Assembly: GCA_014381545.1 (NCBI GenBank) | Contig: JACNLL010000064.1 | Location: 1 to 34,898, forward strand | From: Candidatus Desulfaltia bathyphila | GTDB lineage: Bacteria; Desulfobacterota; Desulfobacteria; Desulfobacterales; ETH-SRB1 | Direction: 5' to 3' | Length of the DNA stretch: 34,898 nt | Shown: piece after piece, positions 16,362 to 25,881 of the stretch | Layout: each line of letters opens with the position of its first letter | Numbering within the stretch: the first letter of the stretch is position 1 | Made by a program: the position numbers and the translations under genes | Notes under the pieces: generated by a model | What the model was told of the DNA's origin: nothing | The model's input: the letters and a program-made list of their open reading frames with translations, nothing else | Databases searched by the model: none

Positions 16362-17189
16362 TTATCTTTTTGTACGTTTTTTTACAATATATCGATTGCT
16401 TTTCTTTTTATTACGAGTCTTATAACCCTTTGCAGGTATGCCCCATGGACTGCATGGATGCCGTCCTCCTGATGATCGCCCCTCACCGCCTCCCATTGGA
16501 TGATCAACAGGGTTCATCGCAACTCCTCGCACCTTTGGTCGTCTTCCAAGCCAACGCTTGCGGCCTGCTTTACCCAGAGATATATTTTCATGAACGACAT
16601 TGCCCAGACGCCCTATAGTTGCTTTGCAATTCAACAAAACCATCCGAACTTCGCCTGATGGAAGTTTTATCAGGGCATATCTATCTTCCTTTGCCATTAA
16701 CTGCGCAAATGTTCCGGCGCTTCTTACGATCTGGCCGCCTTTTCCCAAACGCAACTCAATGTTATGAACATGAGTGCCGAGCGGAATGTTTATCAAAGGG
16801 AGAGTATTACCTGGTTTAATATCGGCTTTTGGTCCCGACATAACAGTGTCGCCGACCGAAAGATCGAGCGGCGCCAGAATATACCGTTTTTCACCATCTG
16901 CATAATGCAGAAGAGCAATCCTGGCGCTACGGTTCGGATCATATTCTATTGATGCTACCTTTGCAGGTATTTCCGTTTTATCGCGTTTAAAGTCAATAAT
17001 TCTGTAATGCCGGTTGTGCCCGCCACCACGGTGTCTGCATGTAATACGTCCGTTTGCATTACGCCCGCCTGAATTCCTGATCGGTTTAAGCAGACTTTTT
17101 TCAGGTGTCGTAGTGGTAATCTCATCAAATGTTGAATACACTTGACCTCGTCGTCCAGGAGATGTTGGTTTTACTTTCTTAACCCCCAT
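16362..17189 (-). CDS. rplB: Ribosomal protein uL2
   Basis: L2 supports the peptidyl-transferase centre and subunit joining. From the ATG at 17189, preceded by GAGG at a normal distance, the protein is 275 residues ([20 protein letters not shown]). A GTG four codons earlier overlaps this Shine-Dalgarno and is less likely. The signature region reads [20 protein letters not shown], with the key His kept and Met in place of the second His of the common DHPHGGG. Confidence 0.96.
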   Translation of the reverse strand: MGVKKVKPTSPGRRGQVYSTFDEITTTTPEKSLLKPIRNSGGRNANGRITCRHRGGGHNRHYRIIDFKRDKTEIPAKVASIEYDPNRSARIALLHYADGEKRYILAPLDLSVGDTVMSGPKADIKPGNTLPLINIPLGTHVHNIELRLGKGGQIVRSAGTFAQLMAKEDRYALIKLPSGEVRMVLLNCKATIGRLGNVVHENISLGKAGRKRWLGRRPKVRGVAMNPVDHPMGGGEGRSSGGRHPCSPWGIPAKGYKTRNKKKSNRYIVKKRTKR

Positions 17190-17213
17190 TATAAGCCTCA
17201 CTTATCAAGTTAT

Positions 17214-17501
17214 CTAAGCCCCTTCAAAAAAATCAATACGTTCACCAGGCATCAATGTCACAATCGCCTTCTTCCAGTCCCTGCGTTTCCCGACAATGCG
17301 GCCCCTTTGTTTGGCTTTCCCTTTAACCTGCATTGTCCGGATATCTCTTACCTTGACATTGAATATTTTTTCAATTGCCCTTCTGATCTCAATCCTGTTC
17401 GCCCTTTGATTCACCTCAAATGAGAACTGGTGAAACCTCTCCTTTTGAATATTAGTTTTTTCCGTATCTAAAGGACGTTTAATAATATCATACTGGATCA
17501 T
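17214..17501 (-). CDS. rplW: Ribosomal protein uL23
   Basis: A 95-residue L23 ([40 protein letters not shown]). It lies at the tunnel exit and is the docking site for trigger factor and the signal recognition particle. Overlaps rplD by 4 bases (ATGA). Confidence 0.97.
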   Translation of the reverse strand: MIQYDIIKRPLDTEKTNIQKERFHQFSFEVNQRANRIEIRRAIEKIFNVKVRDIRTMQVKGKAKQRGRIVGKRRDWKKAIVTLMPGERIDFFEGA

Positions 17502-18121
17502 TCGATCAGCCTCCCTTCAATAACCTTTATAGAAGACTCAGCCAGGATCAAATTCTTGTATTTGAGAATGTCGTATACGTTCAATCCCTCGGTTCTTAAA
17601 ACCTTTACGCCGGGCACGTTCCTGGACGAAAGCTCCAGGTTCTCATTTTTTTTATCTGTTACAATCAATGCATTTTTCACATTTAAGCCATTTAAAACCT
17701 CTACGAATTTCTTTGTCTCAATCTTTTCAAGCTCAAACCGGTCAAGAACTAAAATGGCGTTTTCCTGAAATTTACTGGTCAGCGCCATTTTAAGGGCCTG
17801 TTTTCTGACCTTTTTTGGAACATTGTAAGAATATGACTTAGGGTCGGGGCCAAAAGCAACGCCTCCACCTCTAAGCAAGGGGGACTTGATATTACCACGA
17901 CGTGCCCGGCCTGTTCCTTTCTGACGAAAAAGCTTCCTTCCACTACCCTTAATGTCGCTGCGATGCTTTACAGATGCTGATCCCGAACGCCTGCGGGCTA
18001 GCTGCATTGTCACAACTTCATGCAGGACGCTTCCTTTCAAAGGCACATTAAATATACTGTCCGCAAGATCCATCTGCGAAACCTTTTCTCCATTTATATT
18101 TTGAACATCAACAACAGCCAT
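17498..18121 (-). CDS. rplD: Ribosomal protein uL4
   Basis: A 207-residue L4 with the long tunnel loop [20 protein letters not shown] followed by [20 protein letters not shown]. In enterobacteria L4 represses the S10 operon through a leader; no such leader was recognised here. Overlaps rplW and starts 59 bases after rplC. Confidence 0.97.
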   Translation of the reverse strand: MAVVDVQNINGEKVSQMDLADSIFNVPLKGSVLHEVVTMQLARRRSGSASVKHRSDIKGSGRKLFRQKGTGRARRGNIKSPLLRGGGVAFGPDPKSYSYNVPKKVRKQALKMALTSKFQENAILVLDRFELEKIETKKFVEVLNGLNVKNALIVTDKKNENLELSSRNVPGVKVLRTEGLNVYDILKYKNLILAESSIKVIEGRLIE

Positions 18122-18180
18122 ATCTCTCTTATTTCCTTCTGCAGCCTCTGCTGCTAAACCTTTACAAAATGCCCTTTATT

Positions 18181-18825
18181 TCACTCCGCCAACGCACTCT
18201 GGCGGATCCGTTTCTTTATTGAAACCAATCCGGATCTAAAACCCGGCACAGCTCCCTTTACAAATATAAGATTCTGTTGGGGCCTTATGTCAACTATCTC
18301 CAGGTTTTTGATTGTCTTTTGTTCATTCCCGTAGTGACCAGGCATTTTTTTCCCCTTAATAACCTTTGCAGGCCAAGCGCTACATCCAATAGAACCGGGG
18401 ACCCTATGGCTGTGGCTTCCATGGGTTTCACCTCCGCCATGGAATCCATGCCTCTTTATAACGCCCGCAAAACCTCTTCCTTTGGAACTTGCGGTAATAT
18501 CAATCCGTTCGCCTATCTTGAACATATCCGGACTCAATATCTGGCCAGGCTCGTAATCTCCGGGATTATCCACAGAAAATTCACGAAGCAGCTCAAAACA
18601 ACCCTCTCCACTCCTTTTGAGATGCCCTTTGATCGGCTTGTTTATGCGAGATTTCTTTTTTTCGCCAAAACCCAATTGAAGAGCGTTGTATCCGTCAGTA
18701 GCAACCGTCTTAACCTGGATTACAACACACGGGCCGACCCGCAATACCGTTACCGGAAAGTATTTGCCTTCAGGAGAAAAAAGGCCTGTCATTCCTAATT
18801 TTTTCCCTATTAATCCTTTACACAT
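18181..18825 (-). CDS. rplC: Ribosomal protein uL3
   Basis: A 214-residue L3 (MCKGLIGKKLGMTGLFSPEG; the central loop HGFHGGGETHGSHSHRVPGS near the peptidyl-transferase centre). L3 starts 50S assembly with L24. An in-frame methionine start with one extra Cys compared with the common MKGLIG. A 74-base spacer with a GTCGAG inverted repeat precedes it. Confidence 0.97.
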   Translation of the reverse strand: MCKGLIGKKLGMTGLFSPEGKYFPVTVLRVGPCVVIQVKTVATDGYNALQLGFGEKKKSRINKPIKGHLKRSGEGCFELLREFSVDNPGDYEPGQILSPDMFKIGERIDITASSKGRGFAGVIKRHGFHGGGETHGSHSHRVPGSIGCSAWPAKVIKGKKMPGHYGNEQKTIKNLEIVDIRPQQNLIFVKGAVPGFRSGLVSIKKRIRQSALAE

Positions 18826-18859
18826 GGCTTTTGCATTTCCCTATGGGCATCCTAAAGTA

Positions 18860-18903
18860 TTAGTCGAGTAGTTAACAACTCGACCAATTTCCTACTCGAC
18901 TAA
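18860..18903. repeat. GTCGAGT inverted repeat at the rpsJ stop
   Basis: TTAGTCGAGTAG (18860-18871) and CTACTCGACTAA (18892-18903) are perfect 12-bp inverted arms. Read on the - strand the element contains GTCGAGTAGGAAATTGGTCG, found again on the + strand near 32583-32602 between nusG and rplK. The right arm includes the TAG stop of rpsJ (18900-18902). Confidence 0.8.
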
Positions 18904-19205
18904 AGTTTTATCTCTACATCGACTCCCGGAGAAAGATCCAGTTTCATTAAAGCATCCACTGTCTGCTGGGTTGGCTCAAGAATATCTAAAAGCCGTTTAT
19001 GTGTTCTAACTTCAAACTGTTCTCGAGATTTCTTGTCTATATGGGGAGAACGCAACACACAATATTTGTTGATGCTTGTCGGTAGCGGGATAGGCCCAAC
19101 TACCTTTGCTCCTGTTTTATTGGCAGTATCGACAATATCTAATGTCGACTGATCCAGAAGTTTATGATCATATGCCTTGAGTCTAATCCTTATTTTTGAG
19201 TTCAT
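18900..19205 (-). CDS. rpsJ: Ribosomal protein uS10 (NusE)
   Basis: A 101-residue S10 ([40 protein letters not shown]; the C-terminal [10 protein letters not shown]). Besides its 30S role it is NusE, the NusB/NusG partner in antitermination and coupling. It begins 13 bases after tuf. The 3' end lies in an inverted repeat. Confidence 0.97.
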   Translation of the reverse strand: MNSKIRIRLKAYDHKLLDQSTLDIVDTANKTGAKVVGPIPLPTSINKYCVLRSPHIDKKSREQFEVRTHKRLLDILEPTQQTVDALMKLDLSPGVDVEIKL

Positions 19206-19218
19206 TATCTATTTCTCT

Positions 19219-20412
19219 TTATTCAATTATTTCACTTACCACTCCGGCGCCGACAGTCCGACCGCCTTCCCTTATCGCAAACCTCAGCTCCTTCTCCATA
19301 GCTATCGGTGTTATCAAGTCAGCCGTAATGGTTACATTGTCTCCAGGCATAACCATCTCTACTCCCTCCGGCAAAGTTAATATCCCTGTAACATCGGTCG
19401 TCCTGAAATAAAACTGAGGCCGGTATCCATTGAAAAACGGGGTGTGACGACCTCCCTCCTCCTTGCTTAATATATATACCTCAGCCTTAAACTTCGTGTG
19501 CGGCGTTATCGAGCCGGGTATGGCTACTACCTGACCACGCTCAACTTCCTCGCGCTTTGTCCCACGCAATAAAAGCCCTACATTGTCTCCGGCACGACCT
19601 TCATCAAGCAGTTTCCTGAACATCTCAACACCGGTGCAGACCGTCTTCATCGTCGGACGGATACCTATTAGCTCTATTTCATCTCCTACACGAATTATAC
19701 CACGATCAACTCGACCGGTCACAACAGTGCCACGACCCGATATGCTGAATACATCCTCTACAGGCATCAAAAACGGCTTGTCTATATCCCGCTTGGGCTC
19801 AGGTATAAATGTGTCTATGGCTTCCATTAACTCAAATATACACTTGGCCTCATCACTGCCGGGATCATCGCTCTCAAGAGCCTTTAAAGCGCTGCCACGA
19901 ATTATCGGGGTTTCGTCCCCGGGAAACTCATACTTGTCCAATAACTCCCGAAGCTCTAACTCCACAAGCTCTATAAGCTCCTCATCATCCACCATGTCAC
20001 ATTTGTTTAAAAATACTACTATGCTCGGAACACCTACCTGACGAGCTAATAATATGTGCTCACGCGTCTGAGGCATCGGACCATCATCCGCTCCTACCAC
20101 CAATATGGCCCCGTCCATCTGCGCAGCGCCGGTAATCATGTTCTTAATGTAATCCGCATGACCGGGACAATCTACATGCGCATAATGACGATTGTCAGTC
20201 TCATACTCAACATGCGCCGTCGCTATCGTTATGCCACGCTCCTTCTCCTCCGGCGCCTTGTCTATCTGATCAAAGGGCACAAAATCTGCCATGCCCTTTA
20301 ATCCGAGATGCTTCGTTATCGCCGCTGTTAACGTCGTCTTGCCATGATCTATATGACCTATCGTTCCTACATTTACATGCGGCTTAGTCCGATCAAACTT
20401 CTCCTTAGCCAT
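19219..20412 (-). CDS. tuf: Elongation factor Tu, copy 1
   Basis: The 397-residue GTPase delivers aminoacyl-tRNA to the ribosome. G1 is GHIDHGKT (about 19-26), G3 [12 protein letters not shown] (about 81-92), G4 NKCD (about 136-139), and the C-terminal domain has [20 protein letters not shown]. It follows rpsG after 86 bases where fusA normally lies, and precedes rpsJ by 13. The sequence from 19219 to 20225 is the same as the second copy at 33892-34898 at all positions I compared. Confidence 0.98.
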   Translation of the reverse strand: MAKEKFDRTKPHVNVGTIGHIDHGKTTLTAAITKHLGLKGMADFVPFDQIDKAPEEKERGITIATAHVEYETDNRHYAHVDCPGHADYIKNMITGAAQMDGAILVVGADDGPMPQTREHILLARQVGVPSIVVFLNKCDMVDDEELIELVELELRELLDKYEFPGDETPIIRGSALKALESDDPGSDEAKCIFELMEAIDTFIPEPKRDIDKPFLMPVEDVFSISGRGTVVTGRVDRGIIRVGDEIELIGIRPTMKTVCTGVEMFRKLLDEGRAGDNVGLLLRGTKREEVERGQVVAIPGSITPHTKFKAEVYILSKEEGGRHTPFFNGYRPQFYFRTTDVTGILTLPEGVEMVMPGDNVTITADLITPIAMEKELRFAIREGGRTVGAGVVSEIIE

Positions 20413-20443
20413 GTCATTGCCCTCCCGTACTTTAGCACAACAG

Positions 20444-20493
20444 TTAAAAGCTCAAACCTGGTTATTGCCATCTCTTTAGTTTTGAGCTTTTAA
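20444..20493 (-). repeat. Inverted repeat where fusA is expected
   Basis: TTAAAAGCTCAAA (20444-20456) and TTTGAGCTTTTAA (20481-20493) are perfectly complementary over 13 bp with a 24-base loop. On the - strand the second arm is followed by CTGTTGTGC and not a T-tract, so it is not a clear terminator. It fills most of the 86-base rpsG-tuf spacer and may mark the junction left by loss or relocation of fusA. Confidence 0.75.
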
Positions 20494-20498
20494 AATTT

Positions 20499-20969
20499 CT
20501 ACCACCGATAATGAGCAAACGCCTTGTTTGCCTCGGCCATCTTGTGTGTATCTTCCTTTTTCTTAACAGAAGCCCCTTTCTTGCCAAAGGCATCTAAAAA
20601 CTCGCCCGCAAGTTTGCCGGCCATGCTCTTTTCCGACCTGTTACGCGCATAACTTATAATCCATCTAATACCTAAAGCGGTTCGACGTGACTGACGAATT
20701 TCAGTTGGAACCTGATAAGTTGAACCACCGACACGCCGTGACTTTACTTCAATGAGCGGTTTCACATTATCAACGGCTTTTTCGAAAATTTTCAGCGGGA
20801 CTTCATTTGTTTTTTTCTCAACGATATCAAATGCATCGTAGAGTATTGACTCCGCCAGACTTTTTTTCCCGTCTCGCATTATAGCTTTTATGAATTTTGC
20901 CACCAGTTTGCTGTTATACTTTGAATCAGAAACAATAATACGTTCAGGTATTTCTCTTCTTCTCGGCAT
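20499..20969 (-). CDS. rpsG: Ribosomal protein uS7
   Basis: A 156-residue S7 ([60 protein letters not shown]). It starts assembly of the 30S head and lines the E site. It follows rpsL after 30 bases. The 30-base gap contains a one-armed fragment of the AT-rich repeat. Confidence 0.97.
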   Translation of the reverse strand: MPRRREIPERIIVSDSKYNSKLVAKFIKAIMRDGKKSLAESILYDAFDIVEKKTNEVPLKIFEKAVDNVKPLIEVKSRRVGGSTYQVPTEIRQSRRTALGIRWIISYARNRSEKSMAGKLAGEFLDAFGKKGASVKKKEDTHKMAEANKAFAHYRW

Positions 20970-20978
20970 ATATTACAC

Positions 20979-20998
20979 CTCAATCCCTCAATCCCTTT
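20979..20998. repeat. Remnant of the AT-rich repeat family
   Basis: CCTCAATCCCTCAATCCCTT in the rpsL-rpsG spacer matches the right arm of copies B, D and E but has no complementary left arm. It may be a deleted or nascent copy. Confidence 0.5.
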
Positions 20999-20999
20999 T

Positions 21000-21371
21000 C
21001 TACTTTAGCCTTTTTGCACCGTACTTTGATCTGCCTTGTTTTCGGCCCTCAACCCCAAGAGTATCAAGGATTCCCCTGACTATATGATATCTTACACCAG
21101 GCAAGTCCTTTACACGCCCCCCACGAACAAGAACTACGGAATGCTCTTGAAGATTATGGCCTATACCGGGGATATAAGCTGTAACCTCAACACCGGTAGT
21201 CAGCCTGACCCTGGCAACCTTTCGCAAAGCAGAATTAGGTTTCTTTGGAGTCGAAGTATACACACGCGTACATACTCCTCTCTTTTGTGGGGCCTTCTTT
21301 AGCGCCGGTGTGCCGGTTTTCTTCTTTATCCTCTTTCTGCCCTGTCTAACTAACTGGTTAATAGTCGGCAT
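21000..21371 (-). CDS. rpsL: Ribosomal protein uS12
   Basis: A 123-residue S12 ([20 protein letters not shown]). S12 acts in decoding. The streptomycin-relevant residues are wild type: Lys43 in [11 protein letters not shown] and Lys88 in [16 protein letters not shown] at 21371 has a strong AAGGGGAG site upstream. First gene of the str cluster, behind a 295-base spacer with its own promoter. Confidence 0.97.
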   Translation of the reverse strand: MPTINQLVRQGRKRIKKKTGTPALKKAPQKRGVCTRVYTSTPKKPNSALRKVARVRLTTGVEVTAYIPGIGHNLQEHSVVLVRGGRVKDLPGVRYHIVRGILDTLGVEGRKQGRSKYGAKRLK

Positions 21372-21429
21372 ATTCTCCCCTTAAATAAAAGTTCAGTCAT
21401 TAAGTCGCAAAAGTCTGTAATGTAAATAG

Positions 21430-21444
21430 TTCGCGAAGCGAACC
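21430..21444. repeat. Small hairpin upstream of rpsL
   Basis: GTTCGC-GAA-GCGAAC is a perfect 6-bp stem with a three-base loop in the predicted 5' leader of the rpsL transcript. A related TTCGCTTCGC string occurs near 32555. No T-tract follows on the - strand, so it is unlikely to be a terminator. Confidence 0.5.
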
Positions 21445-21478
21445 CTAGCAAAGTTATCAAGTTTTGACAAAACATAAT

Positions 21479-21507
21479 TTTCTATATATATAGCACCTTA
21501 TTGTCAA
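21479..21507 (-). promoter_or_regulatory. Candidate str-operon promoter
   Basis: On the - strand a consensus TTGACA (21502-21507) is followed by an AT-only run containing TATAGA (21481-21486; 15-base spacer) or TAGAAA (21479-21484; 17-base spacer). It lies in the 295-base rpoC-rpsL spacer, the only long gap without coding sequence between the rpoBC and str clusters. It would give a leader of roughly 100 bases holding the hairpin at 21430-21444 and the palindrome GTTTTGTCAAAAC near 21463. Confidence 0.55.
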
Positions 21508-21666
21508 GTATTTTATACGATAATTTTAGGCTAAATATATTTAACTCAAGTTTCGCACCCTTGATTTCTATTAATGTCAAAGCAGTAAAGGGCTGAATTC
21601 AATTTTTAAAGCAAAATGATATGATCATCCTTTTTAACCAGCACCCCATGGGATGTATCAATGTGT

Positions 21667-24600
21667 TTACCCTGTAAGGCTGGTTTTCTGATCAACAGCC
21701 ACATCATGATATAAGTAAATACCCGTACCAGCAGGAATAATTCTCCCCATTATTACATTTTCCTTAAGGCCGTGTAAATAATCGACAGCGCCGGCAACGC
21801 TGGCATTCGTCAGGACTTTAGTCGTTTCCTGAAATGAAGCCGCAGAAATAAAACTATCTGTGCTAAGCGATGCTTTAGTAATTCCAAGAATAAGGGGCTC
21901 GGCAACAGCGGGTTTTCCGCCTTTTTCGATTACAGCCCTGTTAACATCCTCAAATTTGGTTTTTTCCATCTGCTCTTCAGTAACAAAATCTGTATCTCCT
22001 GCATCAACAACCTTAACACGTCTCATCATCTGCCGAACAATTACCTCTATATGTTTATCATTAATCCGGACGCCCTGCAAACGGTATACTTCCTGAACTT
22101 CATCAACAAGATAGCGAGCCAATGCTATCTCACCCTTGATATTTAAAATATCCTGTGGAATAGCTGCACCGCTAATAATAGGTTCGCCGGCTTTAATAAA
22201 ATCACCTTCAAAAACATTTATATGTTTGCCTCGTTGAATAAGATATTCCTTTTTATCGCCGGCATCTATAGGTGTTACGGTTACTTTCTGTTTATCCTTT
22301 TTTGTGCTTTTTGATATGGAAACATATCCGTCTATTTCGCTCAAAACAGCAATCTCTTTTGGCTTGCGTACCTCAAAAAGCTCGGCCACTCTTGGAAGAC
22401 CACCTGTAATATCCTTGGTTTTAGTTGTTGCACGCGGAAGTTTGGCAAGAACGTCGCCGGCCTTAACTTCATCTCCTTCATCAACCAGAAGGATAGCATT
22501 TACAGGCAGCAAATAGCGCGCAACCCCCTTTGATACCGAGAGTTTACCTGTTTTGCCGGATTTATCTTTAATGGAAATCCTTGGAACCTCATCAGCGGTT
22601 TTGCTTTCGATAATCATACGACTTGATTTGCCTGTAACAGGGTCTACCCTTTCCTCCATGGTCTTCCCGGATACAATGTCGCCAAATTTAATAATTCCGT
22701 CAATCTCTGTAATAATTGGTGTTGTATACGGGTCCCACTTTGCGAGAAGATCGCCGACCTTGACCTTCTGCCCATCACGCGCAACAAGATGAGCGCCATA
22801 TATAACAGGAAATCGCTCCATCTCTCGCCCTTTATCACCCATTATGGCTAATTCACCGCCACGGCGGTCCATAACCACAAATTCATTTTCATCATTTTTT
22901 GCAACATTAAGATCGACATACTTTATCTTTCCACCTACTCGAGCTTTTATATCCGCCTGTTCAGCTCGACGACTGGCTGTTCCTCCAATGTGAAAGGTCC
23001 GCATGGTCAATTGTGTTCCAGGCTCACCGATCGATTGAGCAGCCATAATTCCCACAGCCTGACCTATTTCAACCGTTCTCCCATTGGAAAGGTCCCGTCC
23101 ATAGCATTTAGCGCATACACCATATCTTGACTTGCATGTCAGAACCGACCTTATCTTTACTTTTGTCAGACCGGCATCTTCAACCCTCAGTACCAATGCT
23201 TCGTTGAACTCCTCTCCATTCTTTACAAGCACCTCATCCGTAAATGGATCACGGACATCCTCCATGGCAATACGGCCCAAAATACGTTCGCCTAAACGCT
23301 GGATAACTTCTCCTCCTTCCATCAATGATTCAACCTCAACCCCCAACATCGTCCCGCAATCCTCTTCAATTACCGTACAGTCTTGAGCAACGTCTGCAAG
23401 CCGCCTTGTAAGATATCCTGAGTTTGCCGTCTTCAACGCAGTATCTGCAAGGCCCTTCCTGGCGCCATGGGTTGAAATAAAATATTGAAGAACGGAAAGT
23501 CCTTCCCTGAAGTTAGCGGTAATAGGAGTTTCAATAATCTCACCAGAGGGTTTTGCCATAAGACCGCGCATGCCTGCCAACTGGCGCATCTGATCCCTGC
23601 TGCCTCTGGCGCCTGAATCAGCCATCATATATATTGAGTTGAAACTTTCCCTGACAAGGGGCTTTCCCTTCTTATCAAGAACCGGAGCGCCTTTCTTGTC
23701 GATTATCGGGGCCATCTTCATGGCTTCCATCATCTCATCGGCCACATCATCCGTCGCCTTTGTCCATATATCCACGACCTTATTATATTTTTCACCCTGG
23801 GTTATTAAACCTTCAGTATACTGCCTGCTCATTTCGCCGACCTGCTTTTCCGCTTTTTTTAGAATATTCCATTTGGCCTCTGGAATGATCATATCGTCAA
23901 TCGAAATGGAAAGACCCCCTTTTGTTGAGTATCTGTAACCAATATCTTTCAATCTGTCGGAAAGGATGACCGTGGCCTTCGGCCCGCAATTCCTGTACAC
24001 ATAATCAACAAGATCGCGCAGCATTTTTTTATTCATCACCTTGTTGACCGTATAAAAAGGTATCTCCGGACGTTTAATGTTATCTCGAGGCATGATTTCC
24101 CACAAAAGGATACGTCCCACCGTTGTATCTACCCTTTCGCCGTCTATTCGAACAATAATCCTGGCATGGAGATCAACCGCTTTTGAATCATATGCGGACC
24201 TGACCTCCTCAGGATCGGCAAAAATTTTGCCTTCCCCTTTAACTCCCTCTATCTCTCTAGTCATATAATAGATGCCTAAAACAATGTCCTGGCTTGGAAT
24301 AATAATCGGACTTCCACTTGCGGGAGAAAGAATATTATTACTGGACAGCATTAAAACTCTAGCCTCTATCTGTGCTTCTATAGAAAGAGGCACATGAACA
24401 GCCATTTGATCACCGTCAAAGTCGGCATTAAATGCAGTGCAAACCAAAGGATGCAGCTGAATAGCCTTACCTTCAATCAGGATAGGCTCAAAGGCCTGAA
24501 TACCCAACCGATGGAGCGTAGGGGCGCGGTTAAGCATAACCGGATACTCCTTAACCACCTCATCTAAGGTATCCCAAACTTCCGGAATCTCGCGTTCTAC

Positions 24601-25800
24601 CATCTTCTTAGCGCTCTTTACCGTGGAAACAAGCCCTTTCTGCTCAAGGCGACAATAAACAAAAGGCTTGAATAACTCGAGCGCCATCTTCTTTGGCAGG
24701 CCACACTGGTGAAGCCTGAGATTCGGCCCAATTGTTATAACGGTACGGCCGGAATAATCTACCCTCTTCCCAAGCAAATTCTGGCGAAAACGGCCCTGTT
24801 TTCCCTTTAAAGTATCGCTAAGAGATTTCAACGGCCGCTTGTTGGTCCCTGTAATAATTCTGCCATGCCGGCCGTTATCAAACAGGACATCAACCGATTC
24901 CTGAAGCATCCTTTTTTCATTTCTAACAATAATATCCGGAGCTTTTAAGTCGATCAGGCGTTTTAAACGATTATTTCGGTTAATGACCCTGCGATAAAGG
25001 TCATTTAGATCAGATGTAGCAAATCTACCTCCCTCAAGAGGAACCAATGGGCGCAAATCAGGTGGAAGAACGGGAATAACATCCATTATCATCCAAACAG
25101 GATCCAATCCTGATTGCCTGAACGCATCGATTATCTTGATCCGCTTGGCGAGTTTTTGACGCTTTGTCGCTGAATTCGTGGCACGAATATCTTTACTCAG
25201 TTTCTTATATTCTACATCAAGATCTATTCTTTTCAGAAGTTCCTTTACAGCCTCAGCCCCTATGCCTGCTTCAAATTTTGCCTCATAAGCCTCACGAGCT
25301 TCATGATATTTATCTTCCGACAAAAGCTGGCCACGGGTTAAATCTGTATCCTTTGGATCAATAACAATATAGTTGTCAAAGTAAAGAACCTTTTCAACAT
25401 CTTTAAGGGTAAGATCCAGCAGATTGCCGATCTTGCTTGGAAGACTTTTTAAAAACCATATGTGTGCGCAAGGGGTGGCAAGTTTAATATGTGCCATACG
25501 CTCTCTTCGCACCTTGGACTGAATGACTTCCACTCCGCACTTTTCACAAATGACCCCCCTGTGTTTCATGCGTTTATACTTGCCGCAGTTGCATTCATAG
25601 TCCTTGGTAGGACCAAAAATCTTTGCGCAGAAAAGACCATCTCGTTCCGGTTTAAATGTGCGATAATTGACTGTCTCCGGTTTTTTAATCTCTCCGTGCG
25701 ACCATTTTAGAATCTGCTCCGGCGATGCCAGCCCAATCCGAACACCTGAATAATGTTTTGGATTAACAGGCTTAGCAAAAAAATCGTATATTGTTTCCAT
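21667..25800 (-). CDS. rpoC: RNA polymerase subunit beta'
   Basis: At 1377 residues this is full-length RpoC. The N-terminal zinc ribbon uses Cys70, Cys72, Cys85 and Cys88 ([19 protein letters not shown]). The catalytic [12 protein letters not shown], which holds the Mg2+, is near residue 460. The second zinc site includes DCGT and [11 protein letters not shown], and the trigger-loop and bridge-helix region has [19 protein letters not shown]. It starts 81 bases after rpoB. No intein or split was seen. Confidence 0.98.
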   Translation of the reverse strand: METIYDFFAKPVNPKHYSGVRIGLASPEQILKWSHGEIKKPETVNYRTFKPERDGLFCAKIFGPTKDYECNCGKYKRMKHRGVICEKCGVEVIQSKVRRERMAHIKLATPCAHIWFLKSLPSKIGNLLDLTLKDVEKVLYFDNYIVIDPKDTDLTRGQLLSEDKYHEAREAYEAKFEAGIGAEAVKELLKRIDLDVEYKKLSKDIRATNSATKRQKLAKRIKIIDAFRQSGLDPVWMIMDVIPVLPPDLRPLVPLEGGRFATSDLNDLYRRVINRNNRLKRLIDLKAPDIIVRNEKRMLQESVDVLFDNGRHGRIITGTNKRPLKSLSDTLKGKQGRFRQNLLGKRVDYSGRTVITIGPNLRLHQCGLPKKMALELFKPFVYCRLEQKGLVSTVKSAKKMVEREIPEVWDTLDEVVKEYPVMLNRAPTLHRLGIQAFEPILIEGKAIQLHPLVCTAFNADFDGDQMAVHVPLSIEAQIEARVLMLSSNNILSPASGSPIIIPSQDIVLGIYYMTREIEGVKGEGKIFADPEEVRSAYDSKAVDLHARIIVRIDGERVDTTVGRILLWEIMPRDNIKRPEIPFYTVNKVMNKKMLRDLVDYVYRNCGPKATVILSDRLKDIGYRYSTKGGLSISIDDMIIPEAKWNILKKAEKQVGEMSRQYTEGLITQGEKYNKVVDIWTKATDDVADEMMEAMKMAPIIDKKGAPVLDKKGKPLVRESFNSIYMMADSGARGSRDQMRQLAGMRGLMAKPSGEIIETPITANFREGLSVLQYFISTHGARKGLADTALKTANSGYLTRRLADVAQDCTVIEEDCGTMLGVEVESLMEGGEVIQRLGERILGRIAMEDVRDPFTDEVLVKNGEEFNEALVLRVEDAGLTKVKIRSVLTCKSRYGVCAKCYGRDLSNGRTVEIGQAVGIMAAQSIGEPGTQLTMRTFHIGGTASRRAEQADIKARVGGKIKYVDLNVAKNDENEFVVMDRRGGELAIMGDKGREMERFPVIYGAHLVARDGQKVKVGDLLAKWDPYTTPIITEIDGIIKFGDIVSGKTMEERVDPVTGKSSRMIIESKTADEVPRISIKDKSGKTGKLSVSKGVARYLLPVNAILLVDEGDEVKAGDVLAKLPRATTKTKDITGGLPRVAELFEVRKPKEIAVLSEIDGYVSISKSTKKDKQKVTVTPIDAGDKKEYLIQRGKHINVFEGDFIKAGEPIISGAAIPQDILNIKGEIALARYLVDEVQEVYRLQGVRINDKHIEVIVRQMMRRVKVVDAGDTDFVTEEQMEKTKFEDVNRAVIEKGGKPAVAEPLILGITKASLSTDSFISAASFQETTKVLTNASVAGAVDYLHGLKENVIMGRIIPAGTGIYLYHDVAVDQKTSLTG

Positions 25801-25881
25801 GTTATATTTCCTGATTATGATGAACTCGTAAAAAGTTAAAAAATCATTTTTACAAAAGGTGTTAAGTGTTGGGTATCTGTT

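Noticed and set aside
19583-20041. + strand frame of 152 residues, repeated at 34256-34714
   Set aside because: Exists twice only because tuf exists twice; Ser/Thr-rich antisense shadow of EF-Tu.
21600-21666. Possible terminator after rpoC (CACCCCATGGGATG and ATGATCATATCAT palindromes)
   Set aside because: Stems are short and only a four-base T-run follows; not strong enough to call.
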